Below, piece after piece: positions 20,136 to 30,863 of a stretch of DNA of 64,000 nt (positions are counted from its first letter, which is position 1; the number at the start of each line of letters is the position of its first letter). The notes under the pieces are model-generated. The model was not told the origin of the DNA. It made no database searches and worked only from the letters and a program-made list of their open reading frames with translations. The stretch comes from Skeletonema tropicum (taxonomy: Eukaryota > Bacillariophyta > Thalassiosirophyceae > Thalassiosirales > Thalassiosiraceae): positions 3,038,001 through 3,102,000 of the forward strand of contig CM074130.1 in NCBI GenBank assembly GCA_037178625.1, given 5' to 3'. The position numbers and the translations under genes are program-made.

Positions 20136-22973
20136 TTACCACATTAGAGAGAGGTTTCTTTCATCCTTTTCTTTTCTGCGTCCTTTCTCCCTTCCACGAC
20201 GACGTTTCCTTTCTTTGTCTGAACGTCGCTTCTTTTCCCTGTCAGACCTTTTAGTGTAGCTGCCTGATCTCGACTTTTTCCGATGCCAACTTGATAGCTT
20301 TACCGTGTTAGGAGTCGACTCCATATCGACTCCCTTAACCTTCGCAATTTCTAGGACGAGAAGATTCATTTTGGTGAGGTGTTTTATCCTTTCAGCAGAT
20401 GTTGAATCACGCGATTTTTGGTATTGACTTAGTGTATCTTTCAGTTTGTACCCTAGGGAATCCAGCTCATTTGTGTTGTTAGAACTGTTGTCATTCTCTG
20501 CTTGACCAATGTCGATTGTACCTGCTTCGGCGAAGTCTTTGGACGAAGATCGTTTATCAACGTTGATGTCTCGGTGTTCACTATTACTACTAACTGTATT
20601 GCCATCAGAAATAGCATCACAAGCGTCTCCGACGCCATCCGAGTTTGGAGCGCTGACAGAGTCCCGTGCGAGATCATTATCTTCAACGCTACCGCCATCA
20701 TTGCCTCGGGCAGGACTAGATGAAGTCCGAGTATCATCACTGTCTTCTTCTTGCTTACTTGGAGTAGCACCATCGTTTTCCAACTCCGGTGTATCGTTTC
20801 TTGATTCATCTCTAATGCCATTCTTGTCGCCATCGATGGATTTCTCTACTGCAGTATCGCTTCTATTTGTTTCTTCATCATCAGAGTAGCTCTCACCAGA
20901 GGAATCATTGTCAGTAGCTGCGACTGATATACCCTCTAGTGATGCGACTGCCATGTTTTCGTCTACACATGCTGCAATTGTTTCTTCTAGCTCCCTGGCT
21001 TCTGCCTCAAGCTCTGTAATTCTAGTATTTGAGTCTTGTGCTAAAGCCTTCGTTTCGCGATCAATTGCAACAAGCTCATTTAAGCATCTTACTTCCATCT
21101 TTTGACCTGAAGTCTCACGTTCAATTAACTCCTGCTCTAGTGCGTTGATGGTAGCATCAGAGAATGCTTTGGAAACAGAAAGCCTTTGATCATAAATACT
21201 TTCGAGGTGAATAACTTTGAGTAATTTGGCACGTGCCCGGTTGATTGGCTGAGGAGGTGCCGGGATATCTTCTCCCCGGTCAAGTAATTTGGACTGAGCC
21301 CGAACCAAAATTGCAACATATTCACGTAGATTTTCGTCTCCTTCCATGACAAGTCTAGCCACCGACATTTGCAACTTCAATTGCTCGCATTGGCGCCGTA
21401 TAGATTCCATCTCCGCCTTATGATCAGATTTATCCTCTTCAATCTTTGATTTGATTGAGGAAAGCTTTGCTTCAAGCCTTACTTCATCATTGTCCTGTTC
21501 ATCATCACTGCTTTCTGAGGAATCAGATGAACTTATGCTTTGATCGCTTTTCGTTTGCTCTGCCCTTCCATTTGCAAGTAACAGCCGTCCCTCTAAATGC
21601 TGCACATGTCGTTCAGCTTTCTTTATTTGCTGTTTATACCTCAGTTCTTCTCTTTTCCTACGCAATTGCAGCGCTTTCCCCTTCTTCACGTAACCTGCTT
21701 CAGCTTTATTCGAGTCACTGGTCACTTCGACCAAATCCTCACACAATGACATAATAATTTCATCGCCAGCTTGTTCCAAAATAGCTAATCGTTTCTCTTG
21801 AGAACGAGTCCGTTCTAGCGCTTCTTTCAAACGGCTTTGTAGTGAAGAAACGTAGGTATCAGTAGCTTGTTTCTTATCCCACAAGGAAGAGAGGTCTTTG
21901 TTCAGATCATCATCTGTCATGTATTCATCGTAAGTCATAACTTGTCCTTTGCTACTGATACACGGTAACTCAAGAACTAATTTGGCAGCAGTCGCCGCAA
22001 CACAATCAGATTCCAAGTTTGTTATCAGACCACGATCTTTATTCATCTCCGTTTCAACAATATCCAGCTCCTTTTCAAGTCGATCCCTCTTCCTCTTCAA
22101 GTCTAACCGCTCCAAACCACGGACATACGATGCAGTCTTCGCTTTACGTCCTGCGTCTACACAAGAATTGGATAAATAACGTAACGCACGTATTCTTGCT
22201 CTTTCTTGGGGAGTTAGCTCTTCCCCTGCGTAGTTATTTGTAGAGTCACTTGACGATTGATCATCATCAGAAGATGAATAGTCATCCGACGACGTTGAAG
22301 ACGAGTCGTCGTCACTTTCAACACTAGCTCGACGGGAATGTGCTTTGTTTTGTATCTGATGACTGCTTACAGGTGCTGATTGCTGGCTTGTATACTGATT
22401 ACGTTGCTGATTTGCATTGTTATTGATGTTTCCCCCAGCACCACCTCCAAACCAGCCCCTTATATTACCCAGCAAGTTGTTCGACGATGCGTTATTGTTT
22501 TCATTCGGCTTTATTTCTTCTGGAATGTTTTTCTTGTTAACTTTCACTTGACCATCGTGGCTACTTCGCACGACGCCTAGTCTCCTATCTCGTTCATTCT
22601 GGATCATGTGAGCCAATTTTACTTCTTTTTCTGCATCTACTTTCTGCTCCTTTTCGTTGTCTCCTTCACCAGAACCAGAAGAACCATGACCACTAATTTC
22701 TAGCTCGTCATTATCATCGTTGTACGAGCTGTTATCCGAATTATTGCTGTCATTTCGTTTCCACGGGTGAGATTTGCCACGAGGTGCATAATAGCCTTCT
22801 GCAACTTCATCACTCGCAACTTCTATTTTGTGTAGGGCTCCAGCACTAGAAGACACGCCCTCTACTGTTGTTTCGACAGCAGAGCAAGAAGTCATGACGT
22901 CGTCATCGTCCGAATCATCTGCGATTCTATCGGGATAGTAATTCATGGTGGCAGTGTTTGATGATTGTATCAT
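20136..22973 (-). CDS. Coiled-coil protein of unknown function (B)
   Basis: 945 residues, single exon, no signal peptide or membrane segment. The first ~270 residues are low-complexity (Ser/Asp/Asn), with one short hydrophobic patch (NLLGNIRGWFGGGAGGN). A long coiled coil spans about 280-720, split by Ser/Asp-rich stretches. Inside it lies EKRLAILEQAGDEIIMSLCE, then EDLVEV, near-identical in pattern to the neighbour's segment. An acidic Ser/Asn/Asp-rich region (about 720-870) precedes a strongly basic tail (KKRRSDKERKRRRGREKGRR) that could act as a nuclear localisation signal or bind nucleic acid. No catalytic domain was recognised. It diverges from the FAD oxidoreductase gene across 281 bp. 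Confidence 0.75.
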   Translation of the reverse strand: MIQSSNTATMNYYPDRIADDSDDDDVMTSCSAVETTVEGVSSSAGALHKIEVASDEVAEGYYAPRGKSHPWKRNDSNNSDNSSYNDDNDELEISGHGSSGSGEGDNEKEQKVDAEKEVKLAHMIQNERDRRLGVVRSSHDGQVKVNKKNIPEEIKPNENNNASSNNLLGNIRGWFGGGAGGNINNNANQQRNQYTSQQSAPVSSHQIQNKAHSRRASVESDDDSSSTSSDDYSSSDDDQSSSDSTNNYAGEELTPQERARIRALRYLSNSCVDAGRKAKTASYVRGLERLDLKRKRDRLEKELDIVETEMNKDRGLITNLESDCVAATAAKLVLELPCISSKGQVMTYDEYMTDDDLNKDLSSLWDKKQATDTYVSSLQSRLKEALERTRSQEKRLAILEQAGDEIIMSLCEDLVEVTSDSNKAEAGYVKKGKALQLRRKREELRYKQQIKKAERHVQHLEGRLLLANGRAEQTKSDQSISSSDSSESSDDEQDNDEVRLEAKLSSIKSKIEEDKSDHKAEMESIRRQCEQLKLQMSVARLVMEGDENLREYVAILVRAQSKLLDRGEDIPAPPQPINRARAKLLKVIHLESIYDQRLSVSKAFSDATINALEQELIERETSGQKMEVRCLNELVAIDRETKALAQDSNTRITELEAEARELEETIAACVDENMAVASLEGISVAATDNDSSGESYSDDEETNRSDTAVEKSIDGDKNGIRDESRNDTPELENDGATPSKQEEDSDDTRTSSSPARGNDGGSVEDNDLARDSVSAPNSDGVGDACDAISDGNTVSSNSEHRDINVDKRSSSKDFAEAGTIDIGQAENDNSSNNTNELDSLGYKLKDTLSQYQKSRDSTSAERIKHLTKMNLLVLEIAKVKGVDMESTPNTVKLSSWHRKKSRSGSYTKRSDREKKRRSDKERKRRRGREKGRRKEKDERNLSLMW

Positions 22974-23254
22974 TTATTATTGCACCATGCTTTGGCTCAA
23001 ATGGACGTCATCAGGCCAAGCTTACTGTACCCACTGCTTTACCTCGAGCGGTGGCGGCTGGTGGTGGCAACTGGTTTGAGAAGGTGGGTGTATTGGTACT
23101 CAGGGCTGGGTGGTGGGGGTGCTTGTATGTATTGCGTTGAGCTTCATCACGCGAAGAGATCACAAGCTACTATTCGTGATGGATAGAAAATGAGATGACG
23201 AACACTATGAATAGCTTTCACAGCACATATCAACACCGTGATCTTTAACGTGTT

Positions 23255-24901
23255 TTGTTCGCTCCATCACTCGATCAACAATCATCGAGCTCAAAACTGC
23301 ACAGAAAATGGCATAAATCCGCCCGTGATTTGGCACGGTTTATCCGACAATCAGCTCTTCTGTTTGGTCACATGCTTCTATTATCTCTCATTAATTGGTT
23401 AGCATACCCAGCAGCAGCGATGATGACGCCGCCATCTAAAAAGATAGTACTGATCGGGGGTGGACATGCACATGTACAGGTTATCAAGGCACTCAATGTA
23501 AATACAAGACCATCAAACGTCCAAGTGACTCTGATAGACATTCAATCGGCTGCATCGTACAGTGGTATGGTCCCTGGTTGTGTCAGCAAGCTGTACACTC
23601 TGCCACAAGTGCAGATACAGATTGGTCCATTGGCAGAATGGGCAGGAATTGACTTCGTACAAGGCAAAGTTGTGGGGATGTCGCTAGACGACGAAGAGAA
23701 GAAGACTGTTCAAGTGGAGGTTAGTGACGAGAACGGGGAAATCATGACAAAGGAGGTACCATTTGATGCAGTGTCTGTCGATATTGGTAGTACAACACGA
23801 GATTTTAATTGGATTCCAGGTGCTAGTCAATACTGCATCTCTACCCGCCCGATCTCTGATTTAGTAGTGAGAATTGAGGAAGAAGAAGAATTGCTCAAGG
23901 AGAGACTGAAGAAAGATACATTCAAAGCTGCACATTTCGTTGTGGTTGGTGGAGGTCCTGCTGGTATCGAGCTAAGTCTTGCTATTCGGGCAAGATTCAA
24001 TGATATGTTGGACTCCAATCTGTCAATAACTCTGATTGACTCTAGTGATGGTTTACTCGTACATGAGGCGCCCGCTTGCCGCAAGGCATTGGAGGGCGTC
24101 ATGTCAAAATACAACATAGACGTTCGTTTCAGTTTGTTGGTAGATGAAGTTACATCATCGCATGTTCATGTTCATTCAAGCAAAGATCAATCCAGCAGAG
24201 AAAAGATACCGTACACTCACATCATCTGGGCAACAGGGGCTGAAGCTCATGATTTATCGTGGAGTCTAAATAAACAGTGTGGGCTTGCAGTGTCCGATAC
24301 GCGAGGTTGGATCCAAGTGAATAGCTACTTGCAAAGTCTTTCTCATCCGTACATATTTGCAGCAGGTGACTGCTGTGAAATTGTAAACGACAACAAAAAG
24401 AGTCCTCCAAAAGCAGGTGTTTATGCAGTTCGATCAGGACCAATTTTGATAGAGAATCTGACTCGCTTTGTAGGCGCAAACAAATGCACGCAAGAGCTTG
24501 TACCTTATCATCCACAAGACGACTTCCTCAAACTTCTCATGTGTGGGGATGGAACTGCGTTAGGTTTTCGCTTTGGTATCCCACTGTATGGAAAGTGGGT
24601 ATGGAAACTCAAAGACCATATTGACGTCATGTTCATGGATTTGTTTGATGTAGCAAAGCTTCCAAAACTCGACGAGAAAAAAGATGAATACGACACAGCG
24701 CAGTATGATGCAGCAATCGAACGACCTCCGCCAATGGATGTGGACAAAGCAGCAGAATTGTTGTTGCGCACTGACGATGATGTAGATTTTCATAGAGCAT
24801 GGGATGTACTTCGAGACATGATGGCAGATGACAAGTATAAAAATGATGTGTTGGATATTGCAACCTTGTCGTTAGGCAAGCAACGGAGCGAAATAATATA
24901 A
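23255..24901 (+). CDS. FAD-dependent NDH-2-like oxidoreductase of the SelD-associated type
   Basis: 548 residues, single exon. The N-terminus carries a basic then hydrophobic stretch (about 28-55, LLFGHMLLLSLINWLAYPA), a likely targeting or anchor signal. The body is a two-dinucleotide-fold flavoprotein: an FAD site IGGGHAHVQVIKAL (about 68-81), ASYSGMVPGCVSKLY, VSVDIGSTTR, a NAD(P)H site VVVGGGPAGIELSLAI (about 230-245), and the second FAD contact YIFAAGDCCE. The HAHV variant plus YSGMVPG and DIGSTTR are characteristic of the subfamily often fused upstream of selenophosphate synthetase (SelD). Here the frame ends without a SelD domain. The electron acceptor is unknown, and a role in selenium metabolism is only suggested by the family. 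It ends 13 bp from the convergent WD40 gene's stop. Confidence 0.85.
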   Translation: MFAPSLDQQSSSSKLHRKWHKSARDLARFIRQSALLFGHMLLLSLINWLAYPAAAMMTPPSKKIVLIGGGHAHVQVIKALNVNTRPSNVQVTLIDIQSAASYSGMVPGCVSKLYTLPQVQIQIGPLAEWAGIDFVQGKVVGMSLDDEEKKTVQVEVSDENGEIMTKEVPFDAVSVDIGSTTRDFNWIPGASQYCISTRPISDLVVRIEEEEELLKERLKKDTFKAAHFVVVGGGPAGIELSLAIRARFNDMLDSNLSITLIDSSDGLLVHEAPACRKALEGVMSKYNIDVRFSLLVDEVTSSHVHVHSSKDQSSREKIPYTHIIWATGAEAHDLSWSLNKQCGLAVSDTRGWIQVNSYLQSLSHPYIFAAGDCCEIVNDNKKSPPKAGVYAVRSGPILIENLTRFVGANKCTQELVPYHPQDDFLKLLMCGDGTALGFRFGIPLYGKWVWKLKDHIDVMFMDLFDVAKLPKLDEKKDEYDTAQYDAAIERPPPMDVDKAAELLLRTDDDVDFHRAWDVLRDMMADDKYKNDVLDIATLSLGKQRSEII

Positions 24902-24914
24902 ATAAAATGATATG

Positions 24915-26442
24915 TTATCTTTTCAATGGAGTGTTTGGAAATACTCTATAAATGCAGATTCTACCGTCACCTGCTCCTGTGGCTAGCATTCCTGATGAAG
25001 AAGCATTATGTGCCCAGTCGACTGCTGTCACTGTATCCTCGTGCCCATGAAGAATGGCTAATGGCTTCGAAGAAGCCCTGTCAAACAAGCGAAGTCTACG
25101 ATCCCATCCACCAACAGCAAATATCCTTCCATCTGGGCGAAAGCGACAGACGGAAACTCCGACCTTGCCTCCAGATTCAATTGAACACGTACGTGTTTTG
25201 GTGCGAATGCTGGCTTTCATGTTTGATGCGGAAGGTTCCATTTCTCTGTCAACAGTTGTCAAGTCATTTGCCAATTTGACCTTGATTGTGGATACAGTCC
25301 CTTGATCTGCCTCTGGTAGCTCAGACATTTCGTCAGCATCGCCAGCGCAGCCTGCTACAGCCACCACTGATGGTGTACTCGTGCCTTTACTACATGACAT
25401 AGAGAGATCCATCGCAAGTACAGGATCATTACCTAGCTTGATGTGACACATATTGCTAGATGTTCCATCTGGTAAACATGCGATTTCCTCTGCTGAATTG
25501 TCAACCATCCACGGCGATCCTTTTGAACGCAAGTCATAAAATAGAGCTGAGCCATCTTCCATTCCACAGCCGAGAACGAGTTGTTGAGATTTTTCTTGCA
25601 GACATAACCCCAAACTGGTGAGCATTCCATAATTTTGACGAGAATGTACCATACTATCGTAGCATTTATCATTCCCTGTATCAATACGGTAGGCTGGGTT
25701 ACCAGTCGGATCACAACGCAAGTCTCGGACTATTGCAACTGATTGATGTTGTGTTGGGAGTGCAATCAAATTACTTCCTCCTGCTATCGTTGTTCCATCA
25801 TCTGCAGGTTCACTAATATGGCACGGTGCCATCTGACAAAATGTTGTCGAATACGTATGAAGTTGAAGAATGGGATCAAGGTCGATGAATATCATGAAGT
25901 GAAACAGTCCCAAGAACGTCACGAGACTGATAAACAAATTGTTGCATCTGATCGAGTCGCCGCACAGCAAGGCCAGGGCCATCTCGGCTTCCAGCAGCAT
26001 CATTTACTATGCACCGACGTGTGGCCAAGTCCCATAATTTGCAAGTGCCATCATGATGACATGATGCCAGTACTACTCCAGCGAGCGATGTATGAGACGC
26101 TGCGGAAATATGTGTTGCCTCTTGATACGATGATGATTTTTTATTACGTTTTTGGTTGTCGCTTCCAAGCAGCAAATTGGTGCATTTGAATTGCAAGGGC
26201 TTGAATTTGTCATCATTATCGCTATCGCTATCAGTTTCTTCATCATCACTGCCAACAAAACCATTATTTAGAGATGCATGTTGTAGAAAGCAAACTCCTG
26301 TCACCGCAGCGGAGGAGGATGATCCGCCAGAATTTTCGGTAGCGCTGCCAACGCTGGAGGTATGCAAACTAAATAGAGCATCGGTGGGAGAAAGCATTGG
26401 TTGCACAAATGCTACGATGGGATCTATGTATCTAGATAGCAA
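24915..26442 (-). CDS. WD40 protein GNB1L/ASTRA-associated protein 1, apparent frameshift
   Basis: Ortholog-type WD40 propeller that works with the Tel2/ASTRA chaperone system for PIKK kinases. Read in two frames. The first (26442 to about 25880) holds VLASCHHDGTCKLWDLATRR and QFVYQSRDVLGTVSLHDI. The second (about 25878 to 24915) continues DPILQLHTYSTTFCQM, and ends with CRFRPDGRIFAVGGWDRRLR, then LAILHGHEDTVTAVDW and LATGAGDGRICIYRVFP. The C-terminal block is diagnostic. The join needs removal of one base in the CCTT at about 25876-25879. A 73-nt GT-AG segment could restore the frame but would delete the conserved TYSTTFC strand. An acidic insert (SDDEETDSDSDND) interrupts blade 1. The start may be the second Met (about 26397). 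Confidence 0.8.
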
Positions 26443-26741
26443 GGGACGATTGCACTACCAATTAAGTACCACAGCGATGACACCAAGGCTGAGCGGCGAG
26501 CGGCGAGCGGCTGAGCATGCAGGGAACGGCTAGCTGAGCATGATGCATGCGGCAACGCAGGGTACTTGAAGGAGCTGCATCGTTAAAAATAACCATTGAA
26601 AGCACCTCAAAGACATAAAAGCGTTCTCTCCTCGCTCCGCTCCGGGGATATCGGATGTCCTCGCAAAATCAGCGACGACGCTATGCTCTCACTTCCGTTG
26701 ACGTCAAGCAACGTGGGGTGTAGCGTATTGTAGCGAGGTTC

Positions 26742-28098
26742 ATGATGCATTGCACCACAGCTCGGCTATCGGTAGCAGCTGTCGCAAGGCAGCAGCAGCG
26801 GGCGGCTGGAAGAGTAATTATACGGGCAGCGGCAAGCAAACATGTCGCAACATGCCCGGCATCTGATGCCATCGGTCAGTTTCTGTCATCACATCATAAT
26901 TTTGTTGTCAAGAAACAAACGCAATGTTTCAATAATGTTGCCGCCCTTCCCTTTTCAACCAACGCTAGAAATGATAGCGACGAGGACGATGAAACGAAGG
27001 CATCAACTGCTTCGCAACCGAAGCAAAGCAATTGGGATTATCTCTTTGACGTTCTGAAAGCTTATAAATCAACGCACGGAGACACCTTCGTCCCAGCAAC
27101 CTACCTGGAAAATCCACAACTTGGTAATTGGGTTGACAATCAGCGTCAATTATATAGAATGCGCCAAGAAGCTGAGGAGAGCGGCATACCTGCAAGCTAT
27201 GATTATATATCTGACGATAGAATAGAGAGGTTGAACTCCATCGGCTTTGTATGGAATGCGAACGATCACGCATGGAATCTACGCTTTGAAGAACTCAAAC
27301 AATACATCGAAGAGCATGGAACTTCATGTGTTCCTGGAATATATCCAGACAATGAACCATTAGGCTTGTGGGTTGCAAAGCAACGGCGCACCTACAAGGT
27401 GAAGCACAAGGTCAAACTTGCAGCAGAGAAGAATGGTCAGGTTGGAGGCAAGGATGTAATCAATGAGACTTCTCTATCCGAGGAAAGGATAGACAAGCTT
27501 AATGCTGTTGGATTCATTTGGGATGTTCACGAAGCACAGTGGCTAGAGAGGTACGAAGAATTGAAGAAGTATCGTAGAGATCACGGAGATACACTTGTTC
27601 CCAAACATTACTCAGTGTATCCATTCCTTGGACGGTGGGTAGACAAGCAAAGGTTTGATTACAAACGATATATGGCCAAAAAGAAATTGGAGGACAACGA
27701 TGTAAGTAAAGACCCTGAGGAGAGAGAAGAGTTGGAAAGATTGGCATCACTTATCAACTGGAATGACTGAAGAAAGAGTTCGTCTTTTGGATGCCGAAGA
27801 TTTCATTTGGGATCCATTCAATCATGCATGGGAACAAAAGTACAACGAATTCTGTATGTTTGTACGAGTAAATGGGCATGCAGCCATACGCTCACGCAGA
27901 AAGGGTTACGATCCATTGGCTCGATGGGCGGAGATCCAAAGGAAGAATTACAGAAAAAAGCTCGACGGACAAAAGACTACCTTGACACAAGAGCGGATTG
28001 ACAAGCTTGAGCGTATTGGTTTTATATGGGACAGAGGAGCAGAGTCAAAACTGTCAGCGAAATCTGCAGACGGTGACGGATTCAAAACAGCAATGTAA
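26742..28098 (+). CDS. Mitochondrial protein with four helicase-associated (HA) repeats, apparent frameshift
   Basis: Reading begins with a basic, Ala/Arg-rich mitochondrial presequence (MMHCTTARLSVAAVARQQQR). Four ~70-residue HA modules follow, each with the pattern W-x(n)-[YF]xEL-x-HG-D-x-VP, then LGxWVxxQR and a closing RIxxLNxxGFxW. The first three lie in 26742 to about 27700. The fourth (HAWEQKYNEFCMFVRVNGHA) lies in the next frame, up to TAA at 28096-28098. A one-base shift is needed somewhere between about 27700 and 27762. A GTAAGT occurs at 27701, but no in-phase AG gives a plausible intron. Stand-alone HA-repeat proteins are numerous in diatoms and their role is unknown; nucleic-acid binding is presumed from the helicase association. 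Confidence 0.8.
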
Positions 28099-30863
28099 GA
28101 GGATGCAATAAATGAAAGACCTGAGAACAAAGTAGGGTCGGGCATACTAAAACTATAACGATGTAAGCAAATATCAGCGACTACAAACAAACTTCGTATT
28201 TGCTGAGAAAACTACACGCACTTGAACATGGAAATACTGAAAAAATGAATATCAAAGGACGTTGCAAAATAAAAGCGCTCTAAACTAACAACACTAAGTA
28301 AATAAAGTCCAGTATGAGCTGGCCGGCAGCACCACATTCTGCCAACTCGGATAAACATCGTCAAAAAGGGCATTTGACGAGCGTAGAAGCGATAGTAAAG
28401 TCTCGTAGCTGATATGAGAAGTCCAGTGTGGGCTGGCCAGCAGCACCCCATGGTTCAAATCGTATCTCTCTCCGTCAGTATGAGCATGAGCCGCTCCTTA
28501 AGGCCAATTAAATGTCGGCGGCGATACTAGACAAGCTCATTTGTACCGCTCAGACGACTAGCGTCCTTAGAAGCGATGCTACAACCTCGTACCTGATGTG
28601 AGAGGTCCAGTGTGGGCTGGCCAGCAGCACAACATCCTACCAAATCGTATCTATCGCCGTCGGTATGGGCAAGAGCCGCTTCTAGTGGCCCATTCTAGTC
28701 GGCGGTGATACTAGACAAGCTCATTTGTACCGCTCAGACGACTAGCGTCTGTAAAAGCGATGCTACAACCTCGTGGCTAATGTGAGCGGTCCCGTGTGGG
28801 CTGGCCAGCAGCACACATCCTACCAAATCGTATCTATCTCCGTCGGTATGGGCATGAGTCGCTTGTAGTGGCCCATTCTAGTCGGCGGTGATACTAGACA
28901 AACTCATTTGTAACGCTCAGACGACTAGCGTCCGTAGAAGCGATGCTACAACCTCGTAGCAAATGTGAGCGGTCCAGTGTGGGCTGGCCAGCAGCACCAC
29001 ATTCTTCCAAATCGTATCTATCGCCGGCGGTATGGGCATGAGTCGCTCCTAGTGGCCCATTCTAGTCGGCGGTGATACTAGACAAGCTCATTTGTACCGC
29101 TCAGACGACTAGCGTCCTTAGAAGCGATGCTACATCCTCGTAGCTGATGAGAGAGGTCCAGTGTGGGCTGGCCGGCAGCACCACATCCTACCAAATCAAA
29201 TCTTTCTACGTCGGTATGGGCGAGAGCAGCTTAAAGGCGCCCATTCTAGTCGGCGGTGATACTAGGTAAGCTCATTTGTACCGCTCAGACGACTAGCGTC
29301 CGTAAAAGCGATGCTACAACCTCGTACCTGATGTAAGCGGTCCAGTGTGGGCTGGCCAGCAGCACACATCCTACCTAAATCGTATCTATCTCCGTCGGTA
29401 TGGGCATGAGTCGCTTGTAGTGGCCCATTCTAGTCGGCGGTGATACTAGACAAACTCATTTGTAACGCTCAGACGACTAGCGTCCGTAGAAGCGATGCTA
29501 CAACCTCGTAGCAAATGTGAGCGGTCCAGTGTGGGCTGGCCGGCAGCACCACATTCTTCCAAATCGTATCTATCGCCGGCGGTATGGGCATGAGCCGCTT
29601 GTAGTGGCCCATTCTAGTCGGCGGTGATACTAGACAAGCTCATTTGTACCGCTCAGACGACTAGCGTCCTTAGAAGCGATGCTACATCCTCGTAGCTGAT
29701 GAGAGAGGTCCAGTGTGGGCTGGCCGGCAGCACCACATCCTACCAAATCAAATCTTTCTACGTCGGTATGGGCGAGAGCAGCTTAAAGGCGCCCATTCTA
29801 GTCGGCGGTGATACTAGGTAAGCTCATTTGTACCGCTCAGACGACTAGCGTCCGTAAAAGCGATGCTACAACCTCGTACCTGATGTAAGCGGTCCAGTGT
29901 GGGCTGGCCAGCAGCACACATCCTACCAAATCGTATCTATCTCCGTCGGTATGGGCGAGAGCCGCTTAAAGGCGCCCATTCTAGTCGGCGGTGATACTAG
30001 GCAAGCTCATTTGTACCGCTCAGACGACTAGCGTCCGTAGAAGCGATGCTACAACTTCGTACCTTATGCAAAGGGTCCAGTGTGGGCTGGCCGGCAGCAC
30101 CACATTCTTCCAAATCGTATCTATCGCCGTCGGTATGGGCATGAGCAGCTTGTAGTGGCCCGTTCTAGTCGGCGGTGATACTAGACAAGCTCATTTGTAC
30201 CTCTCAGACGACTAGCGTCCGTAGAAGCGATGCAACGACCTCGTACCTGATGTGAGAGGTCCAGTGTGGGCTTGCCGGTAGCACCACATTCTTCCAAATC
30301 GTATCTATCGCCGTCGGTATGGGCATGAGCCGCTCCTAGTGGCCCATTCTAGTCGGCAGTGATACTAGATAAGCTCATTCGTACCGCTCAGACGACTAGC
30401 GTCCGTAAAAGCGATGCTACAACCTCGTACCTTATGCAAAGGGTCCAGTGTGGGCTGGCCAGCAGCACACATCCTACCAAATCGTATCTATCTCCGTCGG
30501 TACTTATGGGCATGAGTCGCTTGTAGTGGAACATTCTAGTCGGCAATGATACTAGGTAAGCTCATTTGTACCACTCAGACGATTAGAGTCTGTAAAAGCG
30601 ATGCTACAACCTCGTACCTGATGCAAGCGGTCCAGTGTGGGCTGGCCGGCAGCACCACATCCTACCAAATCGTATCTATCGCCGGCGGTATGGGCATGAG
30701 CCGCTCCTAAAGGCCAATTAAATGTCGGCGACGATACTAGACAAGCTCATTTGTACCGCTCAGACGACTAGCGTCCTTAGAAGCGATGCTACAACCTCGT
30801 AGCAAATGTGAGCGGTCCAGTGTGGGCTGGCCGGCAGCACCACATTCTTCCAAATCGTATCTA

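Noticed and set aside
25806..25878. 73-nt GT-AG intron to repair the GNB1L frame
   Set aside because: It would remove the conserved TYSTTFC strand of the propeller and is shorter than any other intron in the window.
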